A DNA stretch of 64,000 nucleotides from Pseudobutyrivibrio xylanivorans DSM 14809 (lineage in GTDB: Bacteria; Bacillota; Clostridia; Lachnospirales; Lachnospiraceae): NCBI RefSeq assembly GCF_900141825.1, contig NZ_FQYQ01000007.1, positions 1 to 64,000 on the forward strand, in the 5' to 3' direction. Shown here in pieces: positions 1 to 7,854 of the stretch. The notes beneath the pieces are model-generated. The model was not told the DNA's origin. It searched no databases and worked only from the letters and a program-made list of their open reading frames with translations. Position 1 is the first letter of the stretch, and the number at the start of each line of letters is the position of its first letter. The position numbers and the translations under genes were made by a program.

Positions 1-172
<172 letters not shown>

Positions 173-352
173 AAAAGTTTAATTCCGAATCAGTATAAAA
201 CTGACTTCTTTACTAATAAAGGTTTTTGTTTCGTCTTAGAAACTAAATGAATTTCAAGGATACATGTTTTAAAAACTTGTATTAATTCAAGGTTTGTTTC
301 ACTGTTCAGTTATCAATCTTCACTTTGTGTTGCTCTCAGCAGCAACTCGTTT

Positions 353-381
353 ATATTATCACGATGCTGGCTGTTTGTCAA
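353..381 (-). promoter_or_regulatory. rRNA promoter P1 (closest to 16S)
   Basis: On the minus strand TTGACA (381-376) and TAATAT (358-353) are separated by exactly 17 bases. Long A-tracts upstream (about 382-415 read on the minus strand) resemble an UP element. The start point would be near base 346, giving a leader of about 175 nt. That leader (173-346) has a small hairpin near its start (GTTGCT/AGCAAC) and another just before the 16S (TCAGT/ACTGA). Confidence 0.85.
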
Positions 382-453
382 CAACTTTTTTAATTTATTT
401 TCTTGATTTTCTTAGAAAAACCAAGGGCTGAGCTCGTTCGCGTCAGCTTGTAT

Positions 454-482
454 ATAGTATCAAGTGGATGGCTTTTTGTCAA
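454..482 (-). promoter_or_regulatory. rRNA promoter P2
   Basis: TTGACA (482-477), 17-base spacer, TACTAT (459-454) on the minus strand, about 100 bases upstream of P1. It has the same layout: A-tracts upstream of the -35 and an ACAAGCTG-like segment just after the -10 that is also present at P3. Confidence 0.85.
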
Positions 483-567
483 GCACTTTTTACTAATTTT
501 TTCAGCTGTTTTTGTGAGTTATAACTATCACTTTTTCAAGTGTTTTCGCTCACGCGACAGCTTGTTT

Positions 568-596
568 ATAATAGCACCCAGCCCTTTATGTGTCAA
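568..596 (-). promoter_or_regulatory. rRNA promoter P3 (most upstream)
   Basis: TTGACA (596-591), 17-base spacer, TATTAT (573-568) on the minus strand. Its A-rich upstream region starts directly after the stop codon of the threonine aldolase gene, so there is no room for an intervening terminator. Between P3 and P1 (about 360-620) I see only the promoter repeats and A/T tracts. The short reading frames there look spurious. Confidence 0.82.
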
Positions 597-624
597 CATC
601 TTTTTCGATATTTTTTCACTTTTT

Positions 625-1647
625 TCACAGAATCATTTTTAGGGCATTTACCGCCTCATCTGAAGTCGCCCAACTGGTTGCAATTCGTATTACTGTATGA
701 CTATTATCATACTTCTCCCAGAAGCCATAGGCCACCTTTTCTCCAAATGTTTTAAGCGCCTCATTCTCCATGACAACAAAGATCTGGTTTGTAGGATTCT
801 CCATAAAAAGCTGATATCCCTTTTGACGAAGATCCTCTCTTATTATAGTAGCCTGTGAAATAGCGTGACGTCCCATTTCCATATATAGGTCATCTGTAAA
901 TAATGCACCAAACTGCACACCAAGGAGTCTGCCTTTTGCCAAAAGTGCTCCATGCTGTTTGATTTGAGTAATCATATGCTTAGGGGTATTTCCTTTAGTG
1001 AATACAACTGCCTCACCAAAAAGAGCTCCTACTTTTGTTCCTCCTATATAAAATACATCCGCAAAAGAAGCAATATCCGCCATTGTTAACTCATCCTGGG
1101 CTGCCAAGCCATATGCCAAGCGAGCTCCATCTATAAACAATGGAATGTCATACTCCTTACATATAGAAGAAACAGCTTCAAGCTCGCTACGAGAATATAG
1201 TGTTCCATACTCAGTTGGATAAGATATATATACCATTCCGGGATTAACCATATGTTCATAGCTGTCATCTGCATAATGAGTCTCTAACATATCTTTTAAC
1301 TCGGCAGCATCAATCTTTCCCTCGTGGGCAGGTAATGTTATAACCTTATGGCCGCTGTACTCTATAGCACCCGCCTCATGACAAGCCACGTGGCCAGTTG
1401 CTGCGGCAACTACTCCATCATAATTAGAAAGCATAGAATCTATTACGACCTGATTAGTTTGTGTGCCTCCTACCAGAAAATAAATATCTGCATTTGGACA
1501 TTTAATATAATCACGAATCTTCTTCTTCGCTTCCGCACAATATTTATCTTCACCATATCCTGGTGTTGAAACAAGATTTGATTCTGTTAACGCTTCAAGA
1601 ACTTTAGGGTGACACCCTTCAGCATAATCACATGAAAAATATAACAT
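625..1647 (-). CDS. Threonine aldolase family PLP-dependent lyase
   Basis: A 340-residue protein of the beta-eliminating lyase/threonine aldolase family, which cleaves L-threonine or allo-threonine to glycine and acetaldehyde using pyridoxal phosphate. Visible signatures are GGTQTN (60-65) for phosphate binding, the DGAR stretch (173-176) near the cofactor ring, and GGTK with the likely Schiff-base Lys205. Length is normal for the family. The ATG follows a GGGAGG site. A structured leader lies 40 bases upstream, and the rRNA promoters begin right after its stop. The exact substrate (threonine or another beta-hydroxy amino acid) cannot be read from sequence. Confidence 0.9.
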   Translation of the reverse strand: MLYFSCDYAEGCHPKVLEALTESNLVSTPGYGEDKYCAEAKKKIRDYIKCPNADIYFLVGGTQTNQVVIDSMLSNYDGVVAAATGHVACHEAGAIEYSGHKVITLPAHEGKIDAAELKDMLETHYADDSYEHMVNPGMVYISYPTEYGTLYSRSELEAVSSICKEYDIPLFIDGARLAYGLAAQDELTMADIASFADVFYIGGTKVGALFGEAVVFTKGNTPKHMITQIKQHGALLAKGRLLGVQFGALFTDDLYMEMGRHAISQATIIREDLRQKGYQLFMENPTNQIFVVMENEALKTFGEKVAYGFWEKYDNSHTVIRIATSWATSDEAVNALKMIL

Positions 1648-1687
1648 ATCCTACCTCCCTGACAATAATCCTATTCGCGCCCCCCTA

Positions 1688-1755
1688 CCGCATTCATAAT
1701 TGAACTCTTACAGAGTTCTTTCTCGGTGCTTTGCACCTAAAATTATTCATAGCGG
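1688..1755 (-). promoter_or_regulatory. Structured leader, three-way-junction-like, upstream of the threonine aldolase gene
   Basis: The 68-nt segment folds on paper as a closing stem (1752-1755 with 1688-1691), an asymmetric internal loop, a 6-bp stem (1741-1746 with 1696-1701), and two hairpins inside: GGTGC/GCACC with loop AAA (1725-1737) and GAACTC/GAGTTC with loop TGTAA (1702-1718). It lies between the tRNA-Ser terminator and the aldolase RBS. I do not recognise it as a known riboswitch class. It has no U-tract, so any control would more likely be translational. Confidence 0.5.
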
Positions 1756-1790
1756 CAAGGAGTCACTTATTCTAAGTAACATTTATAAAC

Positions 1791-1820
1791 AAAAAAGGCA
1801 ACCGCTTTCGCGATTGCCTT
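1791..1820 (-). terminator. Terminator after tRNA-Ser
   Basis: On the minus strand a hairpin with arms AAGGCAATCGC and GCGGTTGCCTT and a GAAA loop is followed by a run of T. It lies 2 bases beyond the tRNA 3' end. Confidence 0.88.
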
Positions 1821-1822
1821 AA

Positions 1823-1908
1823 CGCAGAGGGTGGGATTCGAACCCACGCGCCCTTGCGGACAAACGGTTTTCAAGACCGCCTCGTTATGACCACTTCGAT
1901 ACCTCTGC
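1823..1908 (-). tRNA. tRNA-Ser (anticodon UGA)
   Basis: An 86-nt class II tRNA with acceptor stem GCAGAGG/CCTCTGC, discriminator G, anticodon loop CTTGAAA (UGA), a long variable arm, and the T-arm GTGGGTTCGAATCCCAC. CCA is not encoded. It stands as a single gene between its own promoter and terminator. Confidence 0.96.
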
Positions 1909-1934
1909 ATCTGTATCTCTCGGACACGAATAGT

Positions 1935-1963
1935 ATAATACCATCCGTCTACCCATATGTCAA
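1935..1963 (-). promoter_or_regulatory. Promoter of tRNA-Ser
   Basis: TTGACA (1963-1958), 17-base spacer, TATTAT (1940-1935) on the minus strand, 27 bases before the mature tRNA 5' end. Of the rest of the ispD-tRNA gap (1964-2072), only A/T-rich sequence is apparent. Confidence 0.85.
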
Positions 1964-2072
1964 CAAAATATTGTAAGTTTTTTTATAAATTTTTGAATTC
2001 GGAATATTGCGACAATAGCACATTTTTCCTAACTTTTCTAGCATATATATTTTGGTCTATATATCACAAGAT

Positions 2073-2762
2073 TTAGTGCTTATTTCTAAGGATTGCTTCG
2101 CCAAATGCAATGTCCTCAGGAGTAGTTACTTTGATGTTCATATAAGAACCAGGAATCATATGCACATCATGGTCCGTTGCCTTTTCTACAATCATGGCAT
2201 CATCTGTAATAGAAGTATCAGCTGATGCTATCACCTTATCATATGCACCGCGGATAAGATTGTACTCAAAACACTGAGGAGTCTGCACTATCCATACATT
2301 ACTTCTGTCTGGGGTATCAAGAACCTTTCTATGATCATCTGTGAGCTTAACTGTATCCTTTGTAGGCATACCAACAACACATGACTCGTAAAGAGTAACT
2401 GCCGACATACATCTGTGAATAACATCAATAGAAACAAAGGCTCTGGCGCAATCATGAATGAGTACATATCCATCATTGATTGCCTGGAGTCCAGCATACA
2501 CAGAATTATAACGTTCCTCACCACCTTCTACGATGGCTACACACTTAGTAATGTGATATCTTTCAATAATCTCCTTGCGACATTTTTCCACGTCACCAGG
2601 TGCAACTACCAAAACAATCTGTGTGACTTTACTTTCCTGAAAGGTCCGTAAGCAATGCACCATCAATGGTGCATCTCCTAATCTCATATATTGTTTTGGA
2701 ATCTCCTGTTCCATTCGCTTTCCGCTGCCAGCTGCAAGAACTATTGCCGTAAATTTATTCAT
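2073..2762 (-). CDS. ispD: 2-C-methyl-D-erythritol 4-phosphate cytidylyltransferase
   Basis: 229 residues, normal for IspD, which transfers CMP from CTP to methylerythritol phosphate in the non-mevalonate isoprenoid pathway. The CTP-binding loop AAGSGKRM with the following PKQ is at residues 11-23. Other family blocks follow: GGEERYNSV, IHDCAR, KDTVK, TPQCF and the C-terminal NIKVTTPED. The start overlaps the tsaD stop (TAATG), so the two are translationally coupled. It is the last gene of the tsaE-to-ispD operon. Confidence 0.96.
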   Translation of the reverse strand: MNKFTAIVLAAGSGKRMEQEIPKQYMRLGDAPLMVHCLRTFQESKVTQIVLVVAPGDVEKCRKEIIERYHITKCVAIVEGGEERYNSVYAGLQAINDGYVLIHDCARAFVSIDVIHRCMSAVTLYESCVVGMPTKDTVKLTDDHRKVLDTPDRSNVWIVQTPQCFEYNLIRGAYDKVIASADTSITDDAMIVEKATDHDVHMIPGSYMNIKVTTPEDIAFGEAILRNKH

Positions 2763-3787
2763 TATCTCTCACCTAATTTTAAATTTGGTATAGCATTAAG
2801 ATCCCAACCATCACGTCGACCAGCAAGATACTCGTAATATGCTGCTGCACCAATCATGGCTGCATTATCTGTACAAAGTATAGGCGATGGATGATAGAAT
2901 TCTACCCCCTTCTCCTGACACATCTTTTCCATGGCACTTCTAAGAGTCTGGTTGGATGCAACGCCTCCGGCGATTGCAAATTTATCCATGCCAAATTCAT
3001 CAATGGCAAGGGCTGCATGTTCACACAAAGTGTCAATTACAGTCTGTTGGAATGACGCCGCTACATCAGCCTCATTCACAGTCTCACCCTTCATCTGCGC
3101 ACCATTAATATAATTTAAAACCTGAGATTTCAAACCGCTGAAGGAGAAATCATATACTCCGTCAGAAACCTTAGGTCGTGTAAACTGAATCGCAAAAGGA
3201 TCACCCTCGTGAGCTGCTTTTTCAATCTTAGGACCACCTGGATAGCCTAATCCGATGGCACGTGCAACTTTATCAAAAGCTTCTCCAGCTGCATCATCTC
3301 TGGTGCGGCCAAGGATTTCATATTTACCATAATCAGCCACACGAACAAGATGTGTGTGACCACCTGAAACTACCAAGCAAAGAAATGGCGGCTTCAGTTC
3401 TTTGTTCTCAATGTAATTAGCGCTAATGTGACCTTCAATATGATGGACTCCAATAAGAGGTAGCTGCTCCGCAAATGCGATAGCCTTTGCTTCTGCAACA
3501 CCTACAAGAAGTGCTCCAACAAGACCAGGACCATAGGTAACCGCAATAGCATCCATATCCTCCAAGCCCATGTCAGCCTCTTCAAGAGCCTGCTCTATAA
3601 CCTGATTAATACGTTCTATATGTTTACGTGATGCGATTTCTGGAACAACGCCACCATAAAGTGTATGAAGTGGTATCTGTGTGGATATCACATTACTTCT
3701 AACATCTCTTCCGTTGATAACTACCGCAGCCGCAGTCTCATCGCAGGAACTTTCAATTGCTAATATTTTTATCTCTTTAGTATCCAT
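2762..3787 (-). CDS. tsaD: tRNA N6-adenosine threonylcarbamoyltransferase TsaD
   Basis: 341 residues of the Kae1/Qri7/TsaD family. With TsaB and TsaE it transfers the threonylcarbamoyl group to A37 of ANN-decoding tRNAs. The start IESSCDET, the metal-binding HHIEGH motif (HxxxH) in the first half, and a C-terminal GGVASN block fit the family. Both partner genes lie 2-3 kb upstream in the same operon. The ATG follows a GAGGATAAAGTAA context and overlaps the end of the preceding gene by 11 bases. Confidence 0.97.
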   Translation of the reverse strand: MDTKEIKILAIESSCDETAAAVVINGRDVRSNVISTQIPLHTLYGGVVPEIASRKHIERINQVIEQALEEADMGLEDMDAIAVTYGPGLVGALLVGVAEAKAIAFAEQLPLIGVHHIEGHISANYIENKELKPPFLCLVVSGGHTHLVRVADYGKYEILGRTRDDAAGEAFDKVARAIGLGYPGGPKIEKAAHEGDPFAIQFTRPKVSDGVYDFSFSGLKSQVLNYINGAQMKGETVNEADVAASFQQTVIDTLCEHAALAIDEFGMDKFAIAGGVASNQTLRSAMEKMCQEKGVEFYHPSPILCTDNAAMIGAAAYYEYLAGRRDGWDLNAIPNLKLGER

Positions 3788-4361
3788 TTACTTTATCCTC
3801 TGAAGACAGCCTCCATGTAAGGATTTTCCAGTTACCATTTTTATCCTTTCTCAAACAGAAGTCCTCGTAGGTACGTTCATAGGTACTCCCTTCCCTGATG
3901 AAATAGTTCGTGGAGACGAATGCACACTCATAACCATTAACAGTTTTGTACTGAACCTCTTTAGAATCACTGACCGTCGCTGAAACTATGGTTCGCGAAC
4001 GGTTCTTAAAATCCTGTATTTCTAAATTAAGAGAAGCTAGATATGTATCCCTTGGATTGTATGCCAATAGCTCATCATCCATGAGAAATCTGGCCTGATC
4101 CGCCATCTTTTCAAGCTGACCCTGATCATAATCCTCTGAATAGTAGGCTGAAATAATTCGATTGTACCATTTTACTACCGCTCTAGGTGTGGCAGGATAA
4201 TCATTCTTAAAATTCTTCGAAATGATAGTCTGCACTTCGGATAACTCTACATTTTCATCTGCTTTAGCCGTGGCATTACGACGTGACAGATAGGTATAGT
4301 AGCCTACAATAAGGCATGCCATACAGATAACCGCTATTCCTATTCGCAGTACCTTTTTCAT
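3777..4361 (-). CDS. Uncharacterised membrane-anchored protein in the t6A operon
   Basis: 194 residues from the ATG at 4361, chosen because GGAGGAG sits 6 bases upstream; an in-frame ATG at 4376 has no such site and lies inside rnz. A hydrophobic segment at about residues 5-21 after MKK suggests a signal anchor, leaving most of the protein outside the membrane. The remainder is an alpha+beta domain rich in Tyr and charged residues, ending in a pattern ([14 protein letters not shown]) reminiscent of NTF2-like folds. It resembles proteins I recall as DUF6715 in Lachnospiraceae, unverified. No catalytic motif is visible and I assign no function. Confidence 0.8.
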   Translation of the reverse strand: MKKVLRIGIAVICMACLIVGYYTYLSRRNATAKADENVELSEVQTIISKNFKNDYPATPRAVVKWYNRIISAYYSEDYDQGQLEKMADQARFLMDDELLAYNPRDTYLASLNLEIQDFKNRSRTIVSATVSDSKEVQYKTVNGYECAFVSTNYFIREGSTYERTYEDFCLRKDKNGNWKILTWRLSSEDKVNGY

Positions 4362-4362
4362 A

Positions 4363-5274
4363 TTACTCCTCCGCAAAATCCAATTCTAAGAACTTGCCAT
4401 CTTCCCCGAGCTTAGCCTGTGGAAAAATATCACAGACAGCTTTCATATATCTTTTATGACCTGTCATGGATGGTGAGAAATGTGTAAGCCAAAGCTCATT
4501 TACATTTGCATCCTTGGCAACCTGAGCCGCCTCATAGAAGGTCATATGCTTATTCTGTTTTGCTTTTGCTAATTTATCTTCCTCTGCATACATGCCCTCG
4601 CAGATAAGAAGATCTGAGTTCGCCGCCGCCTCCACAAGGGATTTGGTAGGACGAGTGTCTGTACAATAGGTAACTTTTATACCCTTGCGGGCATCTCCCA
4701 TAACCATTTCAGGAGTATAGGTCTTTCCTTCGTGTTCTACTGTCTTGCCCTTTTGAAGCGGATTCCATAGTGTTACAGGAAGTCCAAGAGATTTGGCTGC
4801 TTCTACATCAAATCGACCTTTTCTTGGAATGTCTATCGTATATCCGTAGCAGAGTACATTGTGGTTAACTCTGAATGCATGGATATGGTAGCCTAATAAT
4901 TCGAAGCGTTCATCTGCTTCTGTAATCTCGTGAAACTTAATCTCAAAGGGAAGCTCCGGAGCAATTACCCTGAGAGAATTAACCACCTTTTCAAGCCCCT
5001 TAGGACCTACGATAGTAATTGGTTCAACTCTGTCTGAATTACCCATGGAAAGTAGCAATCCTGGCAGTCCGCTGATATGATCAGCATGGTAATGTGTAAT
5101 ACATATAATAGAGATTGGGTTCGGTGAGAAGCCCGCTTCTCGAAGAGCAACCTGTGTACCCTCTCCACAATCCACTAACAAGCCCTCTCCATTGAATCTA
5201 AATAAACATGAAGTGAGCCATCTATTAGGCAGCGGCATCATGCCTGCTGTGCCTAGTAAACAAACGTCTAACAT
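4363..5274 (-). CDS. rnz: Ribonuclease Z (tRNA 3' endonuclease)
   Basis: 303 residues, metallo-beta-lactamase fold. The zinc motif HYHADH is at residues 61-66, and there are a later CTDTRP region and HFSP near the C-terminus, as in the short-form RNase Z family. It removes 3' trailers from tRNA precursors that lack encoded CCA; the two tRNAs in this window lack CCA, which fits. It overlaps rimI by one base upstream and the next gene's ATG by one base. Confidence 0.95.
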   Translation of the reverse strand: MLDVCLLGTAGMMPLPNRWLTSCLFRFNGEGLLVDCGEGTQVALREAGFSPNPISIICITHYHADHISGLPGLLLSMGNSDRVEPITIVGPKGLEKVVNSLRVIAPELPFEIKFHEITEADERFELLGYHIHAFRVNHNVLCYGYTIDIPRKGRFDVEAAKSLGLPVTLWNPLQKGKTVEHEGKTYTPEMVMGDARKGIKVTYCTDTRPTKSLVEAAANSDLLICEGMYAEEDKLAKAKQNKHMTFYEAAQVAKDANVNELWLTHFSPSMTGHKRYMKAVCDIFPQAKLGEDGKFLELDFAEE

Positions 5275-5720
5275 TAAATAGTCCTTTCAAATTTCATGCA
5301 AATGGCGTCTTCCACTGGATTGGAGTAGAAATATTTACGAACGCCAATTTCTTCGAAACCGAAGCTTTCATACAAACGACGAGCTGGGGTATTGCTGACA
5401 CGCACCTCTAAGAAGATGGTGTCGATTCCACGCGTTTCAAGCTCTTCTAATGATTTGGTGAGAAGCTGACGACCCAGTCCCTGGCCACGATATTTTTCAT
5501 CTACAACAATATCTGGAAGCTCTGCCTCTGGAGGGGTTAGATAGAAAACGCTGAATGCTGCTATCTGACCATCATCCTCTGCAACCATTATAAATGAATG
5601 ATCTGAGGAAATTGCTTCTTCGTAAGACTTCAAAGACCAAGGGCAGCTCATGGCTTCATTTTCGATTTCTACTATCGATGGAAGGTCCTTTTCATTTGCA
5701 AATCTGTATGTGAAAGCCAT
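5274..5720 (-). CDS. rimI: Ribosomal protein S18-alanine N-acetyltransferase RimI
   Basis: 148 residues from the ATG at 5720, which overlaps the tsaB stop (TAATG) and follows AAGGA; an upstream in-frame extension would lie inside tsaB and is rejected. GNAT fold: the acetyl-CoA loop is at the RGQGLGRQLL stretch, followed by the typical NTPARRLYESFGF segment. RimI acetylates the N-terminal Ala of S18 in E. coli. Its placement next to tsaB is a common gene order. The real substrate here is inferred from orthology. Confidence 0.92.
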   Translation of the reverse strand: MAFTYRFANEKDLPSIVEIENEAMSCPWSLKSYEEAISSDHSFIMVAEDDGQIAAFSVFYLTPPEAELPDIVVDEKYRGQGLGRQLLTKSLEELETRGIDTIFLEVRVSNTPARRLYESFGFEEIGVRKYFYSNPVEDAICMKFERTI

Positions 5721-6430
5721 TAAGCTTTTCCTTCCTTTTCCATACGCTCTCTTTCTGCCTGAGAAAGACGAAGGTATTCTGGTCTGTGATCTGCTGCAAT
5801 CTCGCAATCACCATTTGCATAGTAGATTGAACCGAGGCACGCTACTGATGAAGCATGCTGACGGTTAAGGTGCGCTGGCGCAAATCTGTATGGAACCTTA
5901 ATGATTTCTTTAATCTTATCTTTGAAAACTGGCACCCCATCACCAAGGAAGGTAACTGGCTGACCAGCTTCATTTATCTTTTCTGCTATTTCGGTAAAAT
6001 CAACTGCACACTGAGCGTGTACAACTGTGAACTCACCGGACTGTTCAAACTTATAAAGACCTGTGTATACCTGACCACGTCTTGCATCTAAGATAGGGCA
6101 AATAATTCCGTCGTTTCCCCACATGTTGTAAGCAAGAGCATCTACTGTAGGTACAGAAACGATTGGGCAACCAAGTGAAAGTCCCAAGCCCTTTGCTGTG
6201 GCACTGGCGATTCGAAGTCCTGTAAACGAACCAGGGCCTGCAGCTACTGCAATAGCATCTACTGAATTAAGATCCAGTTCTACCATCTTTTTGAGTTCAT
6301 CAAGCATTGGAAGTAAAGTCTGCGAATGAGTCTTTTTATAGCCTGTAGTGTACTCACCAATTAAATTATCGTCTTCTACGATGGCAACTGAGGCAACGAG
6401 ACCTGAGCCATCTATTCCTAAAATCTTCAT
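5720..6430 (-). CDS. tsaB: tRNA threonylcarbamoyladenosine biosynthesis protein TsaB
   Basis: 236 residues of the TsaB/YeaZ branch of the ASKHA fold, the non-catalytic dimer partner of TsaD. It starts with KILGIDGSG and has the signature VAAGPGSFTGLRI near residues 60-75, but lacks the metal-binding HxxxH of TsaD, as expected. It sits between tsaE (3-base gap) and rimI (1-base overlap). Confidence 0.96.
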   Translation of the reverse strand: MKILGIDGSGLVASVAIVEDDNLIGEYTTGYKKTHSQTLLPMLDELKKMVELDLNSVDAIAVAAGPGSFTGLRIASATAKGLGLSLGCPIVSVPTVDALAYNMWGNDGIICPILDARRGQVYTGLYKFEQSGEFTVVHAQCAVDFTEIAEKINEAGQPVTFLGDGVPVFKDKIKEIIKVPYRFAPAHLNRQHASSVACLGSIYYANGDCEIAADHRPEYLRLSQAERERMEKEGKA

Positions 6431-6433
6431 ATT

Positions 6434-6865
6434 CTATATCTGTTCTACCGTAATCCTGCGGTAGTCAAATCCCTTTTCTAAATCTTTTTCGATAGTAATC
6501 TGAGTGTAGTGTTCTGGAAGAATGTCTTCGATAAGATTTGCCCACTCGATAAGTGAGACTCCATCTCCATATACATAATCCTCGTAACCAATCTCATCCA
6601 TTTCCTCTACATCGCCTATACGATATACATCGAAATGGTAGAAAGGCAATCTGCCTGTGTCGTATACCTGCACAATAGTGAAGGTAGGGCTACAGATGGC
6701 CTCATCAATGTGAAGACCTGTGGCAAACCCCTGAGTGAACACTGTCTTGCCAACACCCAAATCTCCAATAAGTGTAAATACCTGCCCTGGTGTGGCTGCT
6801 TCGCCAAGCTTTCTGCCAAGGGCATCTGTTTCTTTTGGTGAATTAGTTTCGAATATTTCTATCAT
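6434..6865 (-). CDS. tsaE: tRNA threonylcarbamoyladenosine biosynthesis ATPase TsaE
   Basis: 143 residues, P-loop ATPase that drives the TsaBD complex. Walker A GDLGVGKT is near residues 35-42. The FTQGFA, SPTF and HFDVYR motifs and a conserved IEWA follow in family order. The start overlaps the upstream gene by 4 bases (ATGA), indicating coupled translation. Confidence 0.96.
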   Translation of the reverse strand: MIEIFETNSPKETDALGRKLGEAATPGQVFTLIGDLGVGKTVFTQGFATGLHIDEAICSPTFTIVQVYDTGRLPFYHFDVYRIGDVEEMDEIGYEDYVYGDGVSLIEWANLIEDILPEHYTQITIEKDLEKGFDYRRITVEQI

Positions 6866-7359
6866 TTTATTTGTAATTTGTAATCCTCTACGTGATTTTT
6901 AATGTAATCAACAGCTGGTTCATACACATCTCCAATGTCTTCTTTTGGAATGATATAAGCATTTACCCTGTTGCTGTAAATAAGAAGATACTCCTTCCAA
7001 GTGGCTACTTTGAATACATACTCCCATGGAAGCTCTGCTGGCTCCTCTGAAGTAGGCGATGATACAACAATGCCTGTATCCTTAAGCTGATACTTAATCG
7101 GGTGCTTGAACACCTCCTGCTGCATCTGAAGCTTAGCTCTGGTCTTCAGGGTAAATGGCATGTAAAAAATAATAATTGCAGCAAATAAAACATATGCCAT
7201 TCGCCAAAACACTGGTAATGTATCAAATTTTAGCATTAATACAAGTAGTAATAGTATTCCAAGTGTAAGGGACATGATACGCTGTCCTAAGGCATGGTGC
7301 CAATTGAATCTGAATAAATCTTCTTCTTTTATTTGGGTTTCAAAGCTAATGTTTTCCAT
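6862..7359 (-). CDS. YcxB-like membrane protein, first gene of the t6A operon
   Basis: 165 residues. Two adjacent hydrophobic segments (about residues 27-45 and 50-68) form a hairpin anchor. The soluble C-terminal part has the WEYVFKV...YLLIYSN...YIIPKEDI pattern of the YcxB-like domain (PH-like fold), known from small bacterial membrane proteins of unclear role. ATGA overlap with tsaE makes it part of the same transcript. Function unknown. Confidence 0.8.
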   Translation of the reverse strand: MENISFETQIKEEDLFRFNWHHALGQRIMSLTLGILLLLVLMLKFDTLPVFWRMAYVLFAAIIIFYMPFTLKTRAKLQMQQEVFKHPIKYQLKDTGIVVSSPTSEEPAELPWEYVFKVATWKEYLLIYSNRVNAYIIPKEDIGDVYEPAVDYIKNHVEDYKLQIK

Positions 7360-7387
7360 AATGCACGTATTCTCCCTATTTTTCTTT

Positions 7388-7417
7388 ATTTTATCATATA
7401 TATAATTATTTCAACAA
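7388..7417 (-). promoter_or_regulatory. Likely promoter of the YcxB-tsaE-tsaB-rimI-rnz-tsaD-ispD operon
   Basis: On the minus strand TTGTTG (7417-7412) and TAAAAT (7393-7388) are 18 bases apart, about 30 bases before the first ATG. The match is moderate, and the region is generally A/T-rich. Confidence 0.5.
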
Positions 7418-7433
7418 GTTTCTATTCTAGATA

Positions 7434-7651
7434 GTTTCTATTCAGCTTACATTCGCAAAATCGCAGCTGCGCTGCTTTTGCTCTCTGCATAAACCTTTTA
7501 GCTTTTGTTTCTATTCAGCTTACATTCGCAAAATCGCAGCTGCGCTGCTTTTCTTTTGCTCATGTAAGGTTCTCGCAAAGTAAAAATATGGACGCCAGTG
7601 AATGCAAGCATTCCCTGGCGTCCATATTTTTACTTTGCTCTGAATAGAAAC
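7434..7651. repeat. Repeat/hairpin element with terminal inverted repeats (MITE- or REP-like)
   Basis: A 46-bp segment starting GTTTCTATTCAG occurs twice in direct orientation (7434-7479 and 7507-7552). A 24-bp perfect inverted repeat (7575-7598 with 7615-7638) follows, with an inner GAATGC/GCATTC stem in its loop. The block ends in CTGAATAGAAAC (7640-7651), the exact reverse complement of the repeat start. It occupies the 495-base gap between tex and the YcxB gene, directly beyond the tex terminator, and encodes no protein. Confidence 0.75.
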
Positions 7652-7687
7652 AAAAAAGAGCGAGTCGAAACCCCTAACGACTCACTC
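7652..7687 (-). terminator. Terminator of tex
   Basis: Minus-strand hairpin with arms GAGTGAGTCG and CGACTCGCTC (one G-T pair), then six T. It lies about 170 bases past the tex stop. Bases 7688-7854 show nothing further. Confidence 0.8.
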
Positions 7688-7854
7688 AAACCTTATCTCC
7701 TAAAAAGCAAACTCACTGTTACTTTTCTCGACTAAGGAAAGTATAGAATTACTAGTAATTAATGTCAACAGTTTGCCCCTTTAAGAGTATTATTTTGTAA
7801 AAATATGACAATTTCAGTTGTTAATATCTGTATAGGATTACAACACTTAAACCT

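Noticed and set aside
403-755. Two plus-strand open frames (79 and 71 codons) upstream of the 16S gene
   Set aside because: They lie in the A/T tracts and tandem rRNA promoters, lack ribosome binding sites, and have low-complexity Phe/Leu-rich composition.
1688-1755. Purine riboswitch before the threonine aldolase gene
   Set aside because: The three-way layout is similar, but the loops are 3 and 5 bases and the conserved junction bases are missing.
7434-7552. Two direct repeats considered as a minimal CRISPR array
   Set aside because: Only two copies of a 46-bp unit with a 27-base gap, no cas genes, and ends that match a terminal inverted repeat instead.
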